Shown one piece after another: positions 36,180 to 48,579 of a DNA stretch of 64,000 nucleotides. The translations under genes and the position numbers were made by a program. This DNA is from Membranipora membranacea (lineage: Eukaryota; Bryozoa; Gymnolaemata; Cheilostomatida; Membraniporidae), in assembly GCA_914767715.1 (NCBI GenBank), contig OU612068.1, positions 10,974,001-11,038,000 on the forward strand. The letters run 5' to 3'. Within the stretch, counting starts at the first letter, position 1; each line of letters starts with the position of its first letter. The notes beneath the pieces were generated by a model. It saw only the letters and a list, made by a program, of their open reading frames with translations, searched no databases and was not told the DNA's origin.

Positions 36180-37185
36180 ATATTGGAATCCTCTGATTAA
36201 CTGAGGGGTAATTACGCTGACTTGAAATTTACAAAAATATACCAAGGGAGGGTATCATGCTTTTTTTTCGCTCCGGTCAAAAAATAGATTTGCTTCTAAC
36301 CTACTTCATGAGGAGGAGCAACTCCTGCTTGTCTCAAATCTGAAATCCGTTTGGCTCTGCGGCTTCTTGTTCTCTGTCAGCGTCCGTTTTAATGACGCTC
36401 ACTTTTGCTATAAAAAAAACATGCCAAACGGCAGCATCAAAAAATTAAATCCCTCTTCGATTCTTATCAAACTCCAACCAGTTCAAGCCCTTATTGGCCT
36501 CATTCAAAACGCAGAATATTGGAATCCTCTGATTAACTGAGGGGTAATTACGCTGACTTGAAATTTACAAAAATATACCAAGGGAGGGTATCACGCTTTT
36601 TTTTCGCTCCGGTCAAAAAATAGATTTGCTTCTAACCTACTTCATGAGGAGGAGCAACTCCTGCTTGTCTCAAATCTGAAATCCGTTTGGCTCTGCGGCT
36701 TCTTGTTCTCTGTCAGCGTCCGTTTTAATGACGCTCACTTTTGCTATAAAACAACATGCCAAACGGCAGCATCAAAAAATTAAATCTCTCTTCGATTCTT
36801 ATCAAACTCCAACCAGTTCAAGCCCTTATTGGCCTCATTCAAAACGCAGAATATTGGAATCCTCTGATTAACTGAGGGGTAATTACGCTGACTTGAAATT
36901 TACAAAAATATACCAAGGGAGGGTATCACGCTTTTTTTTCGCTCCGGTCAAAAAATAGATTTGCTTCTAACCTACTTCATGAGGAGGAGCAACTCCTGCT
37001 TGTCTCAAATCTGAAATCCGTTTGGCTCTGCGGCTTCTTGTTCTCTGTCAGCGTCCGTTTTAATGACGCTCACTTTTGCTATAAAAAAACATGCCAAACG
37101 GCAGCATCAAAAAATTAAATCCCTCTTCGATTCTTATCAAACTCCAACCAGTTCAAGCCCTTATTGGCCTCATTCAAAACGCATA
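36180..37185 (+). repeat. Three-unit cassette, sixth occurrence
   Basis: A8 (about 36412), ATCTCTCTTC (about 36784) with AAACAACATG in the same unit, and a GCATAATATT tail (about 37183). Confidence 0.78.
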
Positions 37186-40100
37186 ATATTGGAATCCTCT
37201 GATTAACTGAGGGGTAATTACGCTGACTTGAAATTTACAAAAATATACCAAGGGAGGGTATCACGCTTTTTTTTCGCTCCGGTCAAAAAATAGATTTGCT
37301 TCTAACCTACTTCATGAGGAGGAGCAACTCCTGCTTGTCTCAAATCTGAAATCCGTTTGGCTCTGCGGCTTCTTGTTCTCTGTCAGCGTCCGTTTTAATG
37401 ACGCTCACTTTTGCTATAAAAAAACATGCCAAACGGCAGCATCAAAAAATTAAATCCCTCTTCGATTCTTATCAAACTCCAACCAGTTCAAGCCCTTATT
37501 GGCCTCATTCAAAACGCAGAATATTGGAATCCTCTGATTAACTGAGGGGTAATTACGCTGACTTGAAATTTACAAAAATATACCAAGGGAGGGTATCACG
37601 CTTTTTTTTCGCTCCGGTCAAAAAATAGATTTGCTTCTAACCTACTTCATGAGGAGGAGCAACTCCTGCTTGTCTCAAATCTGAAATCCGTTTGGCTCTG
37701 CGGCTTCTTGTTCTCTGTCAGCGTCCGTTTTAATGACGCTCACTTTTGCTATAAAAAAACATGCCAAACGGCAGCATCAAAAAATTAAATCACTCTTCGA
37801 TTCTTATCAAACTCCAACCAGTTCAAGCCCTTATTGGCCTCATTCAAAACGCAGAATATTGGAATCCTCTGATTAACTGAGGGGTAATTACGCTGACTTG
37901 AAATTTACAAAAATATACCAAGGGAGGGTATCACGCTTTTTTTTCGCTCCGGTCAAAAAATAGATTTGCTTCTAATCTACTTCATGAGGAGGAGCAACTC
38001 CTGCTTGTCTCAAATCTGAAATCCGTTTGGCTCTGCGGCTTCTTGTTCTCTGTCAGCGTCCGTTTTAATGACGCTCACTTTTGCTATAAAAAAACATGCC
38101 AAACGGCAGCATCAAAAAATTAAATCCCTCTTCGATTCTTATCAAACTCCAACCAGTTCAAGCCCTTATTGGCCTCATTCAAAACGCAGAATATTGGAAT
38201 CCTCTGATTAACTGAGGGGTAATTACGCTGACTTGAAATTTACAAAAATATACCAAGGGAGGGTATCACGCTTTTTTTTCGCTCCGGTCAAAAAATAGAT
38301 TTGCTTCTAACCTACTTCATGAGGAGGAGCAACTCCTGCTTGTCTCAAATCTGAAATCCGTTTGGCTCTGCGGCTTCTTGTTCTCTGTCAGCGTCCGTTT
38401 TAATGACGCTCACTTTTGCTATAAAAAAACATGCCAAACGGCAGCATCAAAAAATTAAATCCCTCTTCGATTCTTATCAAACTCCAACCAGTTCAAGCCC
38501 TTATTGGCCTCATTCAAAACGCATAATATTGGAATCCTCTGATTAACTGAGGGGTAATTACGCTGACTTGAAATTTACAAAAATATACCAAGGGAGGGTA
38601 TCACGCTTTTTTTTCGCTCCGGTCAAAAAATAGATTTGCTTCTAACCTACTTCATGAGGAGGAGCAACTCCTGCTTGTCTCAAATCTGAAATCCGTTTGG
38701 CTCTGCGGCTTCTTGTTCTCTGTCAGCGTCCGTTTTAATGACGCTCACTTTTGCTATAAAAAAACATGCCAAACGGCAGCATCAAAAAATTAAATCCCTC
38801 TTCGATTCTTATCAAACTCCAACCAGTTCAAGCCCTTATTGGCCTCATTCAAAACGCAGAATATTGGAATCCTCTGATTAACTGAGGGGTAATTACGCTG
38901 ACTTGAAATTTACAAAAATATACCAAGGGAGGGTATCACGCTTTTTTTTCGCTCCGGTCAAAAAATAGATTTGCTTCTAACCTACTTCATGAGGAGGAGC
39001 AACTCCTGCTTGTCTCAAATCTGAAATCCGTTTGGCTCTGCGGCTTCTTGTTCTCTGTCAGCGTCCGTTTTAATGACGCTCACTTTTGCTATAAAAAAAC
39101 ATGCCAAACGGCAGCATCAAAAAATTAAATCCCTCTTCGATTCTTATCAAACTCCAACCAGTTCAAGCCCTTATTGGCCTCATTCAAAACGCAGAATATT
39201 GGAATCCTCTGATTAACTGAGGGGTAATTACGCTGACTTGAAATTTACAAAAATATACCAAGGGAGGGTATCACGCTTCTTTTTTCGCTCCGGTCAAAAA
39301 ATAGATTTGCTTCTAACCTACTTCATGAGGAGGAGCAACTCCTGCTTGTCTCAAATCTGAAATCCGTTTGGCTCTGCGGCTTCTTGTTCTCTGTCAGCGT
39401 CCGTTTTAATGACGCTCACTTTTGCTATAAAAAAACATGCCAAACGGCAGCATCAAAAAATTAAATCTCTCTTCGATTCTTATCAAACTCCAACCAGTTC
39501 AAGCCCTTATTGGCCTCATTCAAAACGCAGAATATTGGAATCCTCTGATTAACTGAGGGGTAATTACGCTGACTTGAAATTTACAAAAATATACCAAGGG
39601 AGGGTATCACGCTTTTTTTTCGCTCCGGTCAAAAAATAGATTTGCTTCTAACCTACTTCATGAGGAGGAGCAACTCCTGCTTGTCTCAAATCTGAAATCC
39701 GTTTGGCTCTGCGGCTTCTTGTTCTCTGTCAGCGTCCGTTTTAATGACGCTCACTTTTGCTATAAAAAAACATGCCAAACGGCAGCATCAAAAAATTAAA
39801 TCCCTCTTCGATTCTTATCAAACTCCAACCAGTTCAAGCCCTTATTGGCCTCATTCAAAACGCAGAATATTGGAATCCTCTGATTAACTGAGGGGTAATT
39901 ACGCTGACTTGAAATTTACAAAAATATACCAAGGGAGGGTATCACGCTTTTTTTTCGCTCCGGTCAAAAAATAGATTTGCTTCTAACCTACTTCATGAGG
40001 AGGAGCAACTCCTGCTTGTCTCAAATCTGAAATCCGTTTGGCTCTGCGGCTTCTTGTTCTCTGTCAGCGTCCGTTTTAATGACGCTCACTTTTGCTATAA

Positions 40101-42211
40101 AAAAACATGCCAAACGGCAGCATCAAAAAATTAAATCCCTCTTCGATTCTTATCAAACTCCAACCAGTTCAAGCCCTTATTGGCCTCATTCAAAACGCAG
40201 AATATTGGAATCCTCTGATTAACTGAGGGGTAATTACGCTGACTTGAAATTTACAAAAATATACCAAGGGAGGGTATCACGCTTTTTTTTCGCTCCGGTC
40301 AAAAAATAGATTTGCTTCTAACCTACTTCATGAGGAGGAGCAACTCCTGCTTGTCTCAAATCTGAAATCCGTTTGGCTCTGCGGCTTCTTGTTCTCTGTC
40401 AGCGTCCGTTTTAATGACGCTCACTTTTGCTATAAAAACACATGCCAAACGGCAGCATCAAAAAATTAAATCCCTCTTCGATTCTTATCAAACTCCAACC
40501 AGTTCAAGCCCTTATTGGCCTCATTCAAAACGCATAATATTGGAATCCTCTGATTAACTGAGGGGTAATTACGCTGACTTGAAATTTACAAAAATATACC
40601 AAGGGAGGGTATCACGCTTTTTTTTCGCTCCGGTCAAAAAATAGATTTGCTTCTAACCTACCTCATGAGGAGGAGCAACTCCTGCTTGTCTCAAATCTGA
40701 AATCCGTTTGGCTCTGCGGCTTCTTGTTCTCTGTCAGCGTCCGTTTTAATGACGCTCACTTTTGCTATAAAAAAACATGCCAAACGGCAGCATCAAAAAA
40801 TTAATTCCCTCTTCGATTCTTATCAAACTCCAACCAGTTCAAGCCCTTATTGGCCTCATTCAAAACGCAGAATATTGGAATCCTCTGATTAACTGAGGGG
40901 TAATTACGCTGACTTGAAATTTACAAAAATATACCAAGGGAGGGTATCACGCTTTTTTTTCGCTCCGGTCAAAAAATAGATTTGCTTCTAACCTACTTCA
41001 TGAGGAGGAGCAACTCCTGCTTGTCTCAAATCTGAAATCCGTTTGGCTCTGCGGCTTCTTGTTCTCTGTCAGCGTCCGTTTTAATGACGCTCACTTTTGC
41101 TATAAAAAAACATGCCAAACGGCAGCATCAAAAAATTAAATCCCTCTTCGATTCTTATCAAACTCCAACCAGTTCAAGCCCTTATTGGCCTCATTCAAAA
41201 CGCAGAATATTGGAATCCTCTGATTAACTGAGGGGTAATTACGCTGACTTGAAATTTACAAAAATATACCAAGGGAGGGTATCACGCTTTTTTTTCGCTC
41301 CGGTCAAAAAATAGATTTGCTTCTAACCTACTTCATGAGGAGGAGCAACTCCTGCTTGTCTCAAATCTGAAATCCGTTTGGCTCTGCGGCTTCTTGTTCT
41401 CTGTCAGCGTCCGTTTTAATGACGCTCACTTTTGCTATAAAAAAACATGCCAAACGGCAGCATCAAAAAATTAAATCCCTCTTCGATTCTTATCAAACTC
41501 CAACCAGTTCAAGCCCTTATTGGCCTCATTCAAAACGCAGAATATTGGAATCCTCTGATTAACTGAGGGGTAATTACGCTGACTTGAAATTTACAAAAAT
41601 ATACCAAGGGAGGGTATCACGCTTTTTTTTCGCTCCGGTCAAAAAATAGATTTGCTTCTAACCTACTTCATGAGGAGGAGCAACTCCTGCTTGTCTCAAA
41701 TCTGAAATCCGTTTGGCTCTGCGGCTTCTTGTTCTCTGTCAGCGTCCGTTTTAATGACGCTCACTTTTGCTATAAAAAAACATGCCAAACGGCAGCATCA
41801 AAAAATTAAATCCCTCTTCGATTCTTATCAAACTCCAACCAGTTCAAGCCCTTATTGGCCTCATTCAAAACGCATAATATTGGAATCCTCTGATTAACTG
41901 AGGGGTAATTACGCTGACTTGAAATTTACAAAAATATACCAAGGGAGGGTATCACGCTTTTTTTTCGCTCCGGTCAAAAAATAGATTTGCTTCTAACCTA
42001 CTTCATGAGGAGGAGCAACTCCTGCTTGTCTCAAATCTGAAATCCGTTTGGCTCTGCGGCTTCTTGTTCTCTGTCAGCGTCCGTTTTAATGACGCTCACT
42101 TTTGCTATAAAAAAACATGCCAAACGGCAGCATCAAAAAATTAAATCCCTCTTCGATTCTTATCAAACTCCAACCAGTTCAAGCCCTTATTGGCCTCATT
42201 CAAAACGCAGA
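36180..42211 (+). repeat. Homogeneous segment, 18 units
   Basis: It starts with a cassette (36180-37185). The rest are units at or near consensus, with GCATAATATT tails ending at about 38525, 40536 and 41876, an ATCTCTCTTC unit at 39196 without the usual A8 partner in front, and isolated private changes such as CATGCTTT near 36258, AATCACTC near 37792, CTTCTTTTTT near 39278 and ACCTCATG near 40661. Nothing else is present. Confidence 0.8.
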
Positions 42212-43217
42212 ATATTGGAATCCTCTGATTAACTGAGGGGTAATTACGCTGACTTGAAATTTACAAAAATATACCAAGGGAGGGTATCACGCTTTTTTTT
42301 CGCTCCGGTCAAAAAATAGATTTGCTTCTAACCTACTTCATGAGGAGGAGCAACTCCTGTTTGTCTCAAATCTGAAATCCGTTTGGCTCTGCGGCTTCTT
42401 GTTCTCTGTCAGCGTCCGTTTTAATGACGCTCACTTTTGCTATAAAAAAAACATGCCAAACGGCAGCATCAAAAAATTAAATCCCTCTTCGATTCTTATC
42501 AAACTCCAACCAGTTCAAGCCCTTATTGGCCTCATTCAAAACGCAGAATATTGGAATCCTCTGATTAACTGAGGGGTAATTACGCTGACTTGAAATTTAC
42601 AAAAATATACCAAGGGAGGGTATCACGCTTTTTTTTCGCTCCGGTCAAAAAATAGATTTGCTTCTAACCTACTTCATGAGGTGGAGCAACTCCTGCTTGT
42701 CTCAAATCTGAAATCCGTTTGGCTCTGCGGCTTCTTGTTCTCTGTCAGCGTCCGTTTTAATGACGCTCACTTTTGCTATAAAAAAACATGCCAAACGGCA
42801 GCATCAAAAAATTAAATCTCTCTTCGATTCTTATCAAACTCCAACCAGTTCAAGCCCTTATTGGCCTCATTCAAAACGCAGAATATTGGAATCCTCTGAT
42901 TAACTGAGGGGTAATTACGCTGACTTGAAATTTACAAAAATATACCAAGGGAGGGTATCACGCTTTTTTTTCGCTCCGGTCAAAAAATAGATTTGCTTCT
43001 AACCTACTTCATGAGGAGGAGCAACTCCTGCTTGTCTCAAATCTGAAATCCGTTTGGCTCTGCGGCTTCTTGTTCTCTGTCAGCGTCCGTTTTAATGACG
43101 CTCACTTTTGCTATAAAAAAACATGCCAAACGGCAGCATCAAAAAATTAAATCCCTCTTCGATTCTTATCAAACTCCAACCAGTTCAAGCCCTTATTGGC
43201 CTCATTCAAAACGCATA
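42212..43217 (+). repeat. Three-unit cassette, seventh occurrence
   Basis: A8 (about 42444), ATCTCTCTTC (about 42816) with GAGGTGGAGC near 42679, and a GCATAATATT tail (about 43215). A GCCTTTATT unit follows directly, as it does at 46570. Confidence 0.78.
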
Positions 43218-45562
43218 ATATTGGAATCCTCTGATTAACTGAGGGGTAATTACGCTGACTTGAAATTTACAAAAATATACCAAGGGAGGGTATCACGCTT
43301 TTTTTTCGCTCCGGTCAAAAAATAGATTTGCTTCTAACCTACTTCATGAGGAAGAGCAACTCCTGCTTGTCTCAAATCTGAAATCCGTTTGGCTCTGCGG
43401 CTTCTTGTTCTCTGTCAGCGTCCGTTTTAATGACGCTCACTTTTGCTATAAAAAAACATGCCAAACGGCAGCATCAAAAAATTAAATCCCTCTTCGATTC
43501 TTATCAAACTCCAACCAGTTCAAGCCTTTATTGGCCTCATTCAAAACGCAGAATATTGGAATCCTCTGATTAACTGAGGGGTAATTACGCTGACTTGAAA
43601 TTTACAAAAATATACCAAGGGAGGGTATCACGCTTTTTTTTCGCTCCGGTCAAAAAATAGATTTGCTTCTAACCTACTTCATGAGGAGGAGCAACTCCTG
43701 CTTGTCTCAAATCTGAAATCCGTTTGGCTCTGCGGCTTCTTGTTCTCTGTCAGCGTCCGTTTTAATGACGCTCACTTTTGCTATAAAAAAACATGCCAAA
43801 CGGCAGCATCAAAAAATTAAATCCCTCTTCGATTCTTATCAAACTCCAACCAGTTCAAGCCCTTATTGGCCTCATTCAAAACGCAGAATATTGGAATCCT
43901 CTGATTAACTGAGGGGTAATTACGCTGACTTGAAATTTACAAAAATATACCAAGGGAGGGTATCACGCTTTTTTTTCGCTCCGGTCAAAAAATAGATTTG
44001 CTTCTAACCTACTTCATGAGGAGGAGCAACTCCTGCTTGTCTCAAATCTGAAATCCGTTTGGCTCTGCGGCTTCTTGTTCTCTGTCAGCGTCCGTTTTAA
44101 TGACGCTCACTTTTGCTATAAAAAAACATGCCAAACGGCAGCATCAAAAAATTAAATCCCTCTTCGATTCTTATCAAACTCCAACCAGTTCAAGCCCTTA
44201 TTGGCCTCATTCAAAACGCAGAATATTGGAATCCTCTGATTAACTGAGGGGTAATTACGCTGACTTGAAATTTACAAAAATATACCAAGGGAGGGTATCA
44301 CGCTTTTTTTTCGCTCCGGTCAAAAAATAGATTTGCTTCTAACCTACTTCATGAGGAGGAGCAACTCCTGCTTGTCTCAAATCTGAAATCCGTTTTGCTC
44401 TGCGGCTTCTTGTTCTCTGTCAGTGTCCGTTTTAATGACGCTCACTTTTGCTATAAAAAAACATGCCAAACGGCAGCATCAAAAAATTAAATCCCTCTTC
44501 GATTCTTATCAAACTCCAACCAGTTCAAGCCCTTATTGGCCTCATTCAAAACGCAGAATATTGGAATCCTCTGATTAACTGAGGGGTAATTACGCTGACT
44601 TGAAATTTACAAAAATATACCAAGGGAGGGTATCACGCTTTTTTTTCGCTCCGGTCAAAAAATAGATTTGCTTCTAACCTACTTCATGAGGAGGAGCAAC
44701 TCCTGCTTGTCTCAAATCTGAAATCCGTTTGGCTCTGCGGCTTCTTGTTCTCTGTCAGTGTCCGTTTTAATGACGCTCACTTTTGCTATAAAAAAACATG
44801 CCAAACGGCAGCATCAAAAAATTAAATCCCTCTTCGATTCTTATCAAACTCCAACCAGTTCAAGCCCTTATTGGCCTCATTCAAAACGCAGAATATTGGA
44901 ATCCTCTGATTAACTGAGGGGTAATTACGCTGACTTGAAATTTACAAAAATATACCAAGGGAGGGTATCACGCTTTTTTTTCGCTCCGGTCAAAAAATAG
45001 ATTTGCTTCTAACCTACTTCATGAGGAGGAGCAACTCCTGCTTGTCTCAAATCTGAAATCCGTTTGGCTCTGCGGCTTCTTGTTCTCTGTCAGCGTCCGT
45101 TTTAATGACGCTCACTTTTGCTATAAAAAAACATGCCAAACGGCAGCATCAAAAAATTAAATCCCTCTTCGATTCTTATCAAACTCCAACCAGTTCAAGC
45201 CCTTATTGGCCTCATTCAAAACGCATAATATTGGAATCCTCTGATTAACTGAGGGGTAATTACGCTGACTTGAAATTTACAAAAATATACCAAGGGAGGG
45301 TATCACGCTTTTTTTTCGCTCCGGTCAAAAAATAGATTTGCTTCTAACCTACTTCATGAGGAGGAGCAACTCCTGCTTGTCTCAAATCTGAAATCCGTTT
45401 GGCTCTGCGGCTTCTTGTTCTCTGTCAGCGTCCGTTTTAATGACGCTCACTTTTGCTATAAAAAAACATGCCAAACGGCAGCATCAAAAAATTAAATCCC
45501 TCTTCGATTCTTATCAAACTCCAACCAGTTCAAGCCCTTATTGGCCTCATTCAAAACGCAGA
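42212..45562 (+). repeat. 10-unit higher-order repeat, copy 1 (3,351 bp)
   Basis: Unit order: an A8 unit (42212), an ATCTCTCTTC unit (42548), a unit with a GCATAATATT tail (42883), a GCCTTTATT unit (43218), then six units including two neighbours with CAGTGTCC (about 44423 and 44758) and a unit with a GCATAATATT tail (44893). The first four markers recur in the same order 3,351-3,352 bp later. Confidence 0.8.
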
Positions 45563-46569
45563 ATATTGGAATCCTCTGATTAACTGAGGGGTAATTACGC
45601 TGACTTGAAATTTACAAAAATATACCAAGGGAGGGTATCACGCTTTTTTTTTCGCTCCGGTCAAAAAATAGATTTGCTTCTAACCTACTTCATGAGGAGG
45701 AGCAACTCCTGCTTGTCTCAAATCTGAAATCCGTTTGGCTCTGCGGCTTCTTGTTCTCTGTCAGCGTCCGTTTTAATGACGCTCACTTTTGCTATAAAAA
45801 AAACATGCCAAACGGCAGCATCAAAAAATTAAATCCCTCTTCGATTCTTATCAAACTCCAACCAGTTCAAGCCCTTATTGGCCTCATTCAAAACGCAGAA
45901 TATTGGAATCCTCTGATTAACTGAGGGGTAATTACGCTGACTTGAAATTTACAAAAATATACCAAGGGAGGGTATCACGCTTTTTTTTCGCTCCGGTCAA
46001 AAAATAGATTTGCTTCTAACCTACTTCATGAGGAGGAGCAACTCCTGCTTGTCTCAAATCTGAAATCCGTTTGGCTCTGCGGCTTCTTGTTCTCTGTCAG
46101 CGTCCGTTTTAATGACGCTCACTTTTGCTATAAAAAAACATGCCAAACGGCAGCATCAAAAAATTAAATCTCTCTTCGATTCTTATCAAACTCCAACCAG
46201 TTCAAGCCCTTATTGGCCTCAATCAAAACGCAGAATATTGGAATCCTCTGATTAACTGAGGGGTAATTACGCTGACTTGAAATTTACAAAAATATACCAA
46301 GGGAGGGTATCACGCTTTTTTTTCGCTCCGGTCAAAAAATAGATTTGCTTCTAACCTACTTCATGAGGAGGAGCAACTCCTGCTTGTCTCAAATCTGAAA
46401 TCCGTTTGGCTCTGCGGCTTCTTGTTCTCTGTCAGCGTCCGTTTTAATGACGCTCACTTTTGCTATAAAAAAACATGCCAAACGGCAGCATCAAAAAATT
46501 AAATCCCTCTTCGATTCTTATCAAACTCCAACCAGTTCAAGCCCTTATTGGCCTCATTCAAAACGCATA
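45563..46569 (+). repeat. Three-unit cassette, eighth occurrence
   Basis: A8 with a T9 tract (45563 unit), ATCTCTCTTC (about 46169) with CTCAATCAAA near 46220, and a GCATAATATT tail (about 46567). Confidence 0.78.
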
Positions 46570-48579
46570 ATATTGGAATCCTCTGATTAACTGAGGGGTA
46601 ATTACGCTGACTTGAAATTTACAAAAATATACCAAGGGAGGGTATCACGCTTTTTTTTCGCTCCGGTCAAAAAATAGATTTGCTTCTAACCTACTTCATG
46701 AGGAGGAGCAACTCCTGCTTGTCTCAAATCTGAAATCCGTTTGGCTCTGCGGCTTCTTGTTCTCTGTCAGCGTCCGTTTTAATGACGCTCACTTTTGCTA
46801 TAAAAAAACATGCCAAACGGCAGCATCAAAAAATTAAATCCCTCTTCGATTCTTATCAAACTCCAACCAGTTCAAGCCTTTATTGGCCTCATTCAAAACG
46901 CAGAATATTGGAATCCTCTGATTAACTGAGGGGTAATTACGCTGACTTGAAATTTACAAAAATATACCAAGGGAGGGTATCACGCTGTTTTTTCGCTCCG
47001 GTCAAAAAATAGATTTGCTTCTAACCTAATTCATGAGGAGGAGCAACTCCTGCTTGTCTCAAATCTGAAATCCGTTTGGCTCTGCGGATTCTTGTTCTCT
47101 GTCAGCGTCCGTTTTAATGACGCTCACTTTTGCTATAAAAAAACATGCCAAACGGCAGCATCAAAAAATTAAATCCCTCTTCGATTCTTATCAAACTCCA
47201 ACCAGTTCAAGCCCTTATTGGCCTCATTCAAAACGCAGAATATTGGAATCCTCTGATTAACTGAGGGGTAATTACGCTGACTTGAAATTTACAAAAATAT
47301 ACCAAGGGAGGGTATCACGCTTTTTTTTCGCTCCGGTCAAAAAATAGATTTGCTTCTAACCTACTTCATGAGGAGGAGCAACTCCTGCTTGTCTCAAATC
47401 TGAAATCCGTTTGGCTCTGCGGCTTCTTGTTCTCTGTCAGCGTCCGTTTTAATGACGCTCACTTTTGCTATAAAAAAACATGCCAAACGGCAGCATCAAA
47501 AAATTAAATCCCTCTTCGATTCTTATCAAACTCCAACCAGTTCAAGCCCTTATTGGCCTCATTCAAAACGCAGAATATTGGAATCCTCTGATTACCTGAG
47601 GGGTAATTACGCTGACTTGAAATTTACAAAAATATACCAAGGGAGGGTATCACGCTTTTTTTTCGCTCCGGTCAAAAAATAGATTTGCTTCTAACCTACT
47701 TCATGAGGAGGAGCAACTCCTGCTTGTCTCAAATCTGAAATCTGTTTGGCTCTGCGGCTTCTTGTTCTCTGTCAGCGTCCGTTTTAATGACGCTCACTTT
47801 TGCTATAAAAAAACATGCCAAACGGCAGCATCAAAAAATTAAATCCCTCTTCGATTCCTATCAAACTCCAACCAGTTCAAGCCCTTATTGGCCTCATTCA
47901 AAACGCATAATATTGGAATCCTCTGATTAACTGAGGGGTAATTACGCTGACTTGAAATTTACAAAAATATACCAAGGGAGGGTATCACGCTTTTTTTTCG
48001 CTCCGGTCAAAAAATAGATTTGCTTCTAACCTACTTCATGAGGAGGAGCAACTCCTGCTTGTCTCAAAACTGAAATCCGTTTGGCTCTGCGGCTTCTTGT
48101 TCTCTGTCAGCGTCCGTTTTAATGACGCTCACTTTTGCTATAAAAAAACATGCCAAACGGCAGCATCAAAAAATTAAATCCCTCTTCGATTCTTATCAAA
48201 CTCCAACCAGTTCAAGCCCTTATTGGCCTCATTCAAAACGCAGAATATTGGAATCCTCTGATTAACTGAGGGGTAATTACGCTGACTTGAAATTTACAAA
48301 AATATACCAAGGGAGGGTATCACGCTTTTTTTTCGCTCCGGTCAAAAAATAGATTTGCTTCTAACCTACTTCATGAGGAGGAGCAACTCCTGCTTGTCTC
48401 AAATCTGAAATCCGTTTGGCTCTGCGGCTTCTTGTTCTCTGTCAGTGTCCGTTTTAATGACGCTCACTTTTGCTATAAAAAAACATGCCAAACGGCAGCA
48501 TCAAAAAATTAAATCCCTCTTCGATTCTTATCAAACTCCAACCAGTTCAAGCCCTTATTGGCCTCATTCAAAACGCATA
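45563..48579 (+). repeat. 10-unit higher-order repeat, copy 2, up to the next repeat type
   Basis: A8 (45563, with a T9 tract), ATCTCTCTTC (45900), a GCATAATATT tail (46235) and GCCTTTATT (46570) repeat the preceding block. A tenth unit (48580) would complete the period at 48914, but that unit also begins the 16-unit repeat, so the two systems overlap. The unit at 46905 carries three private transversions (GCTGTTTT, CCTAATTC, GCGGATTC). The unit at 47575 has ATTACCTG, which removes a TAA stop. Confidence 0.75.

Noticed and set aside
2053-47682. Seventeen open frames of 61-157 codons on the + strand, all with the same lysine/serine-rich satellite translation
   Set aside because: They are the repeat unit read in frames that lost a stop by indel or substitution. 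The unit length is 2 modulo 3, so the frame changes each unit. The consensus has TAG at 106-108, starts are arbitrary, and no family similarity is visible. No CDS is annotated.
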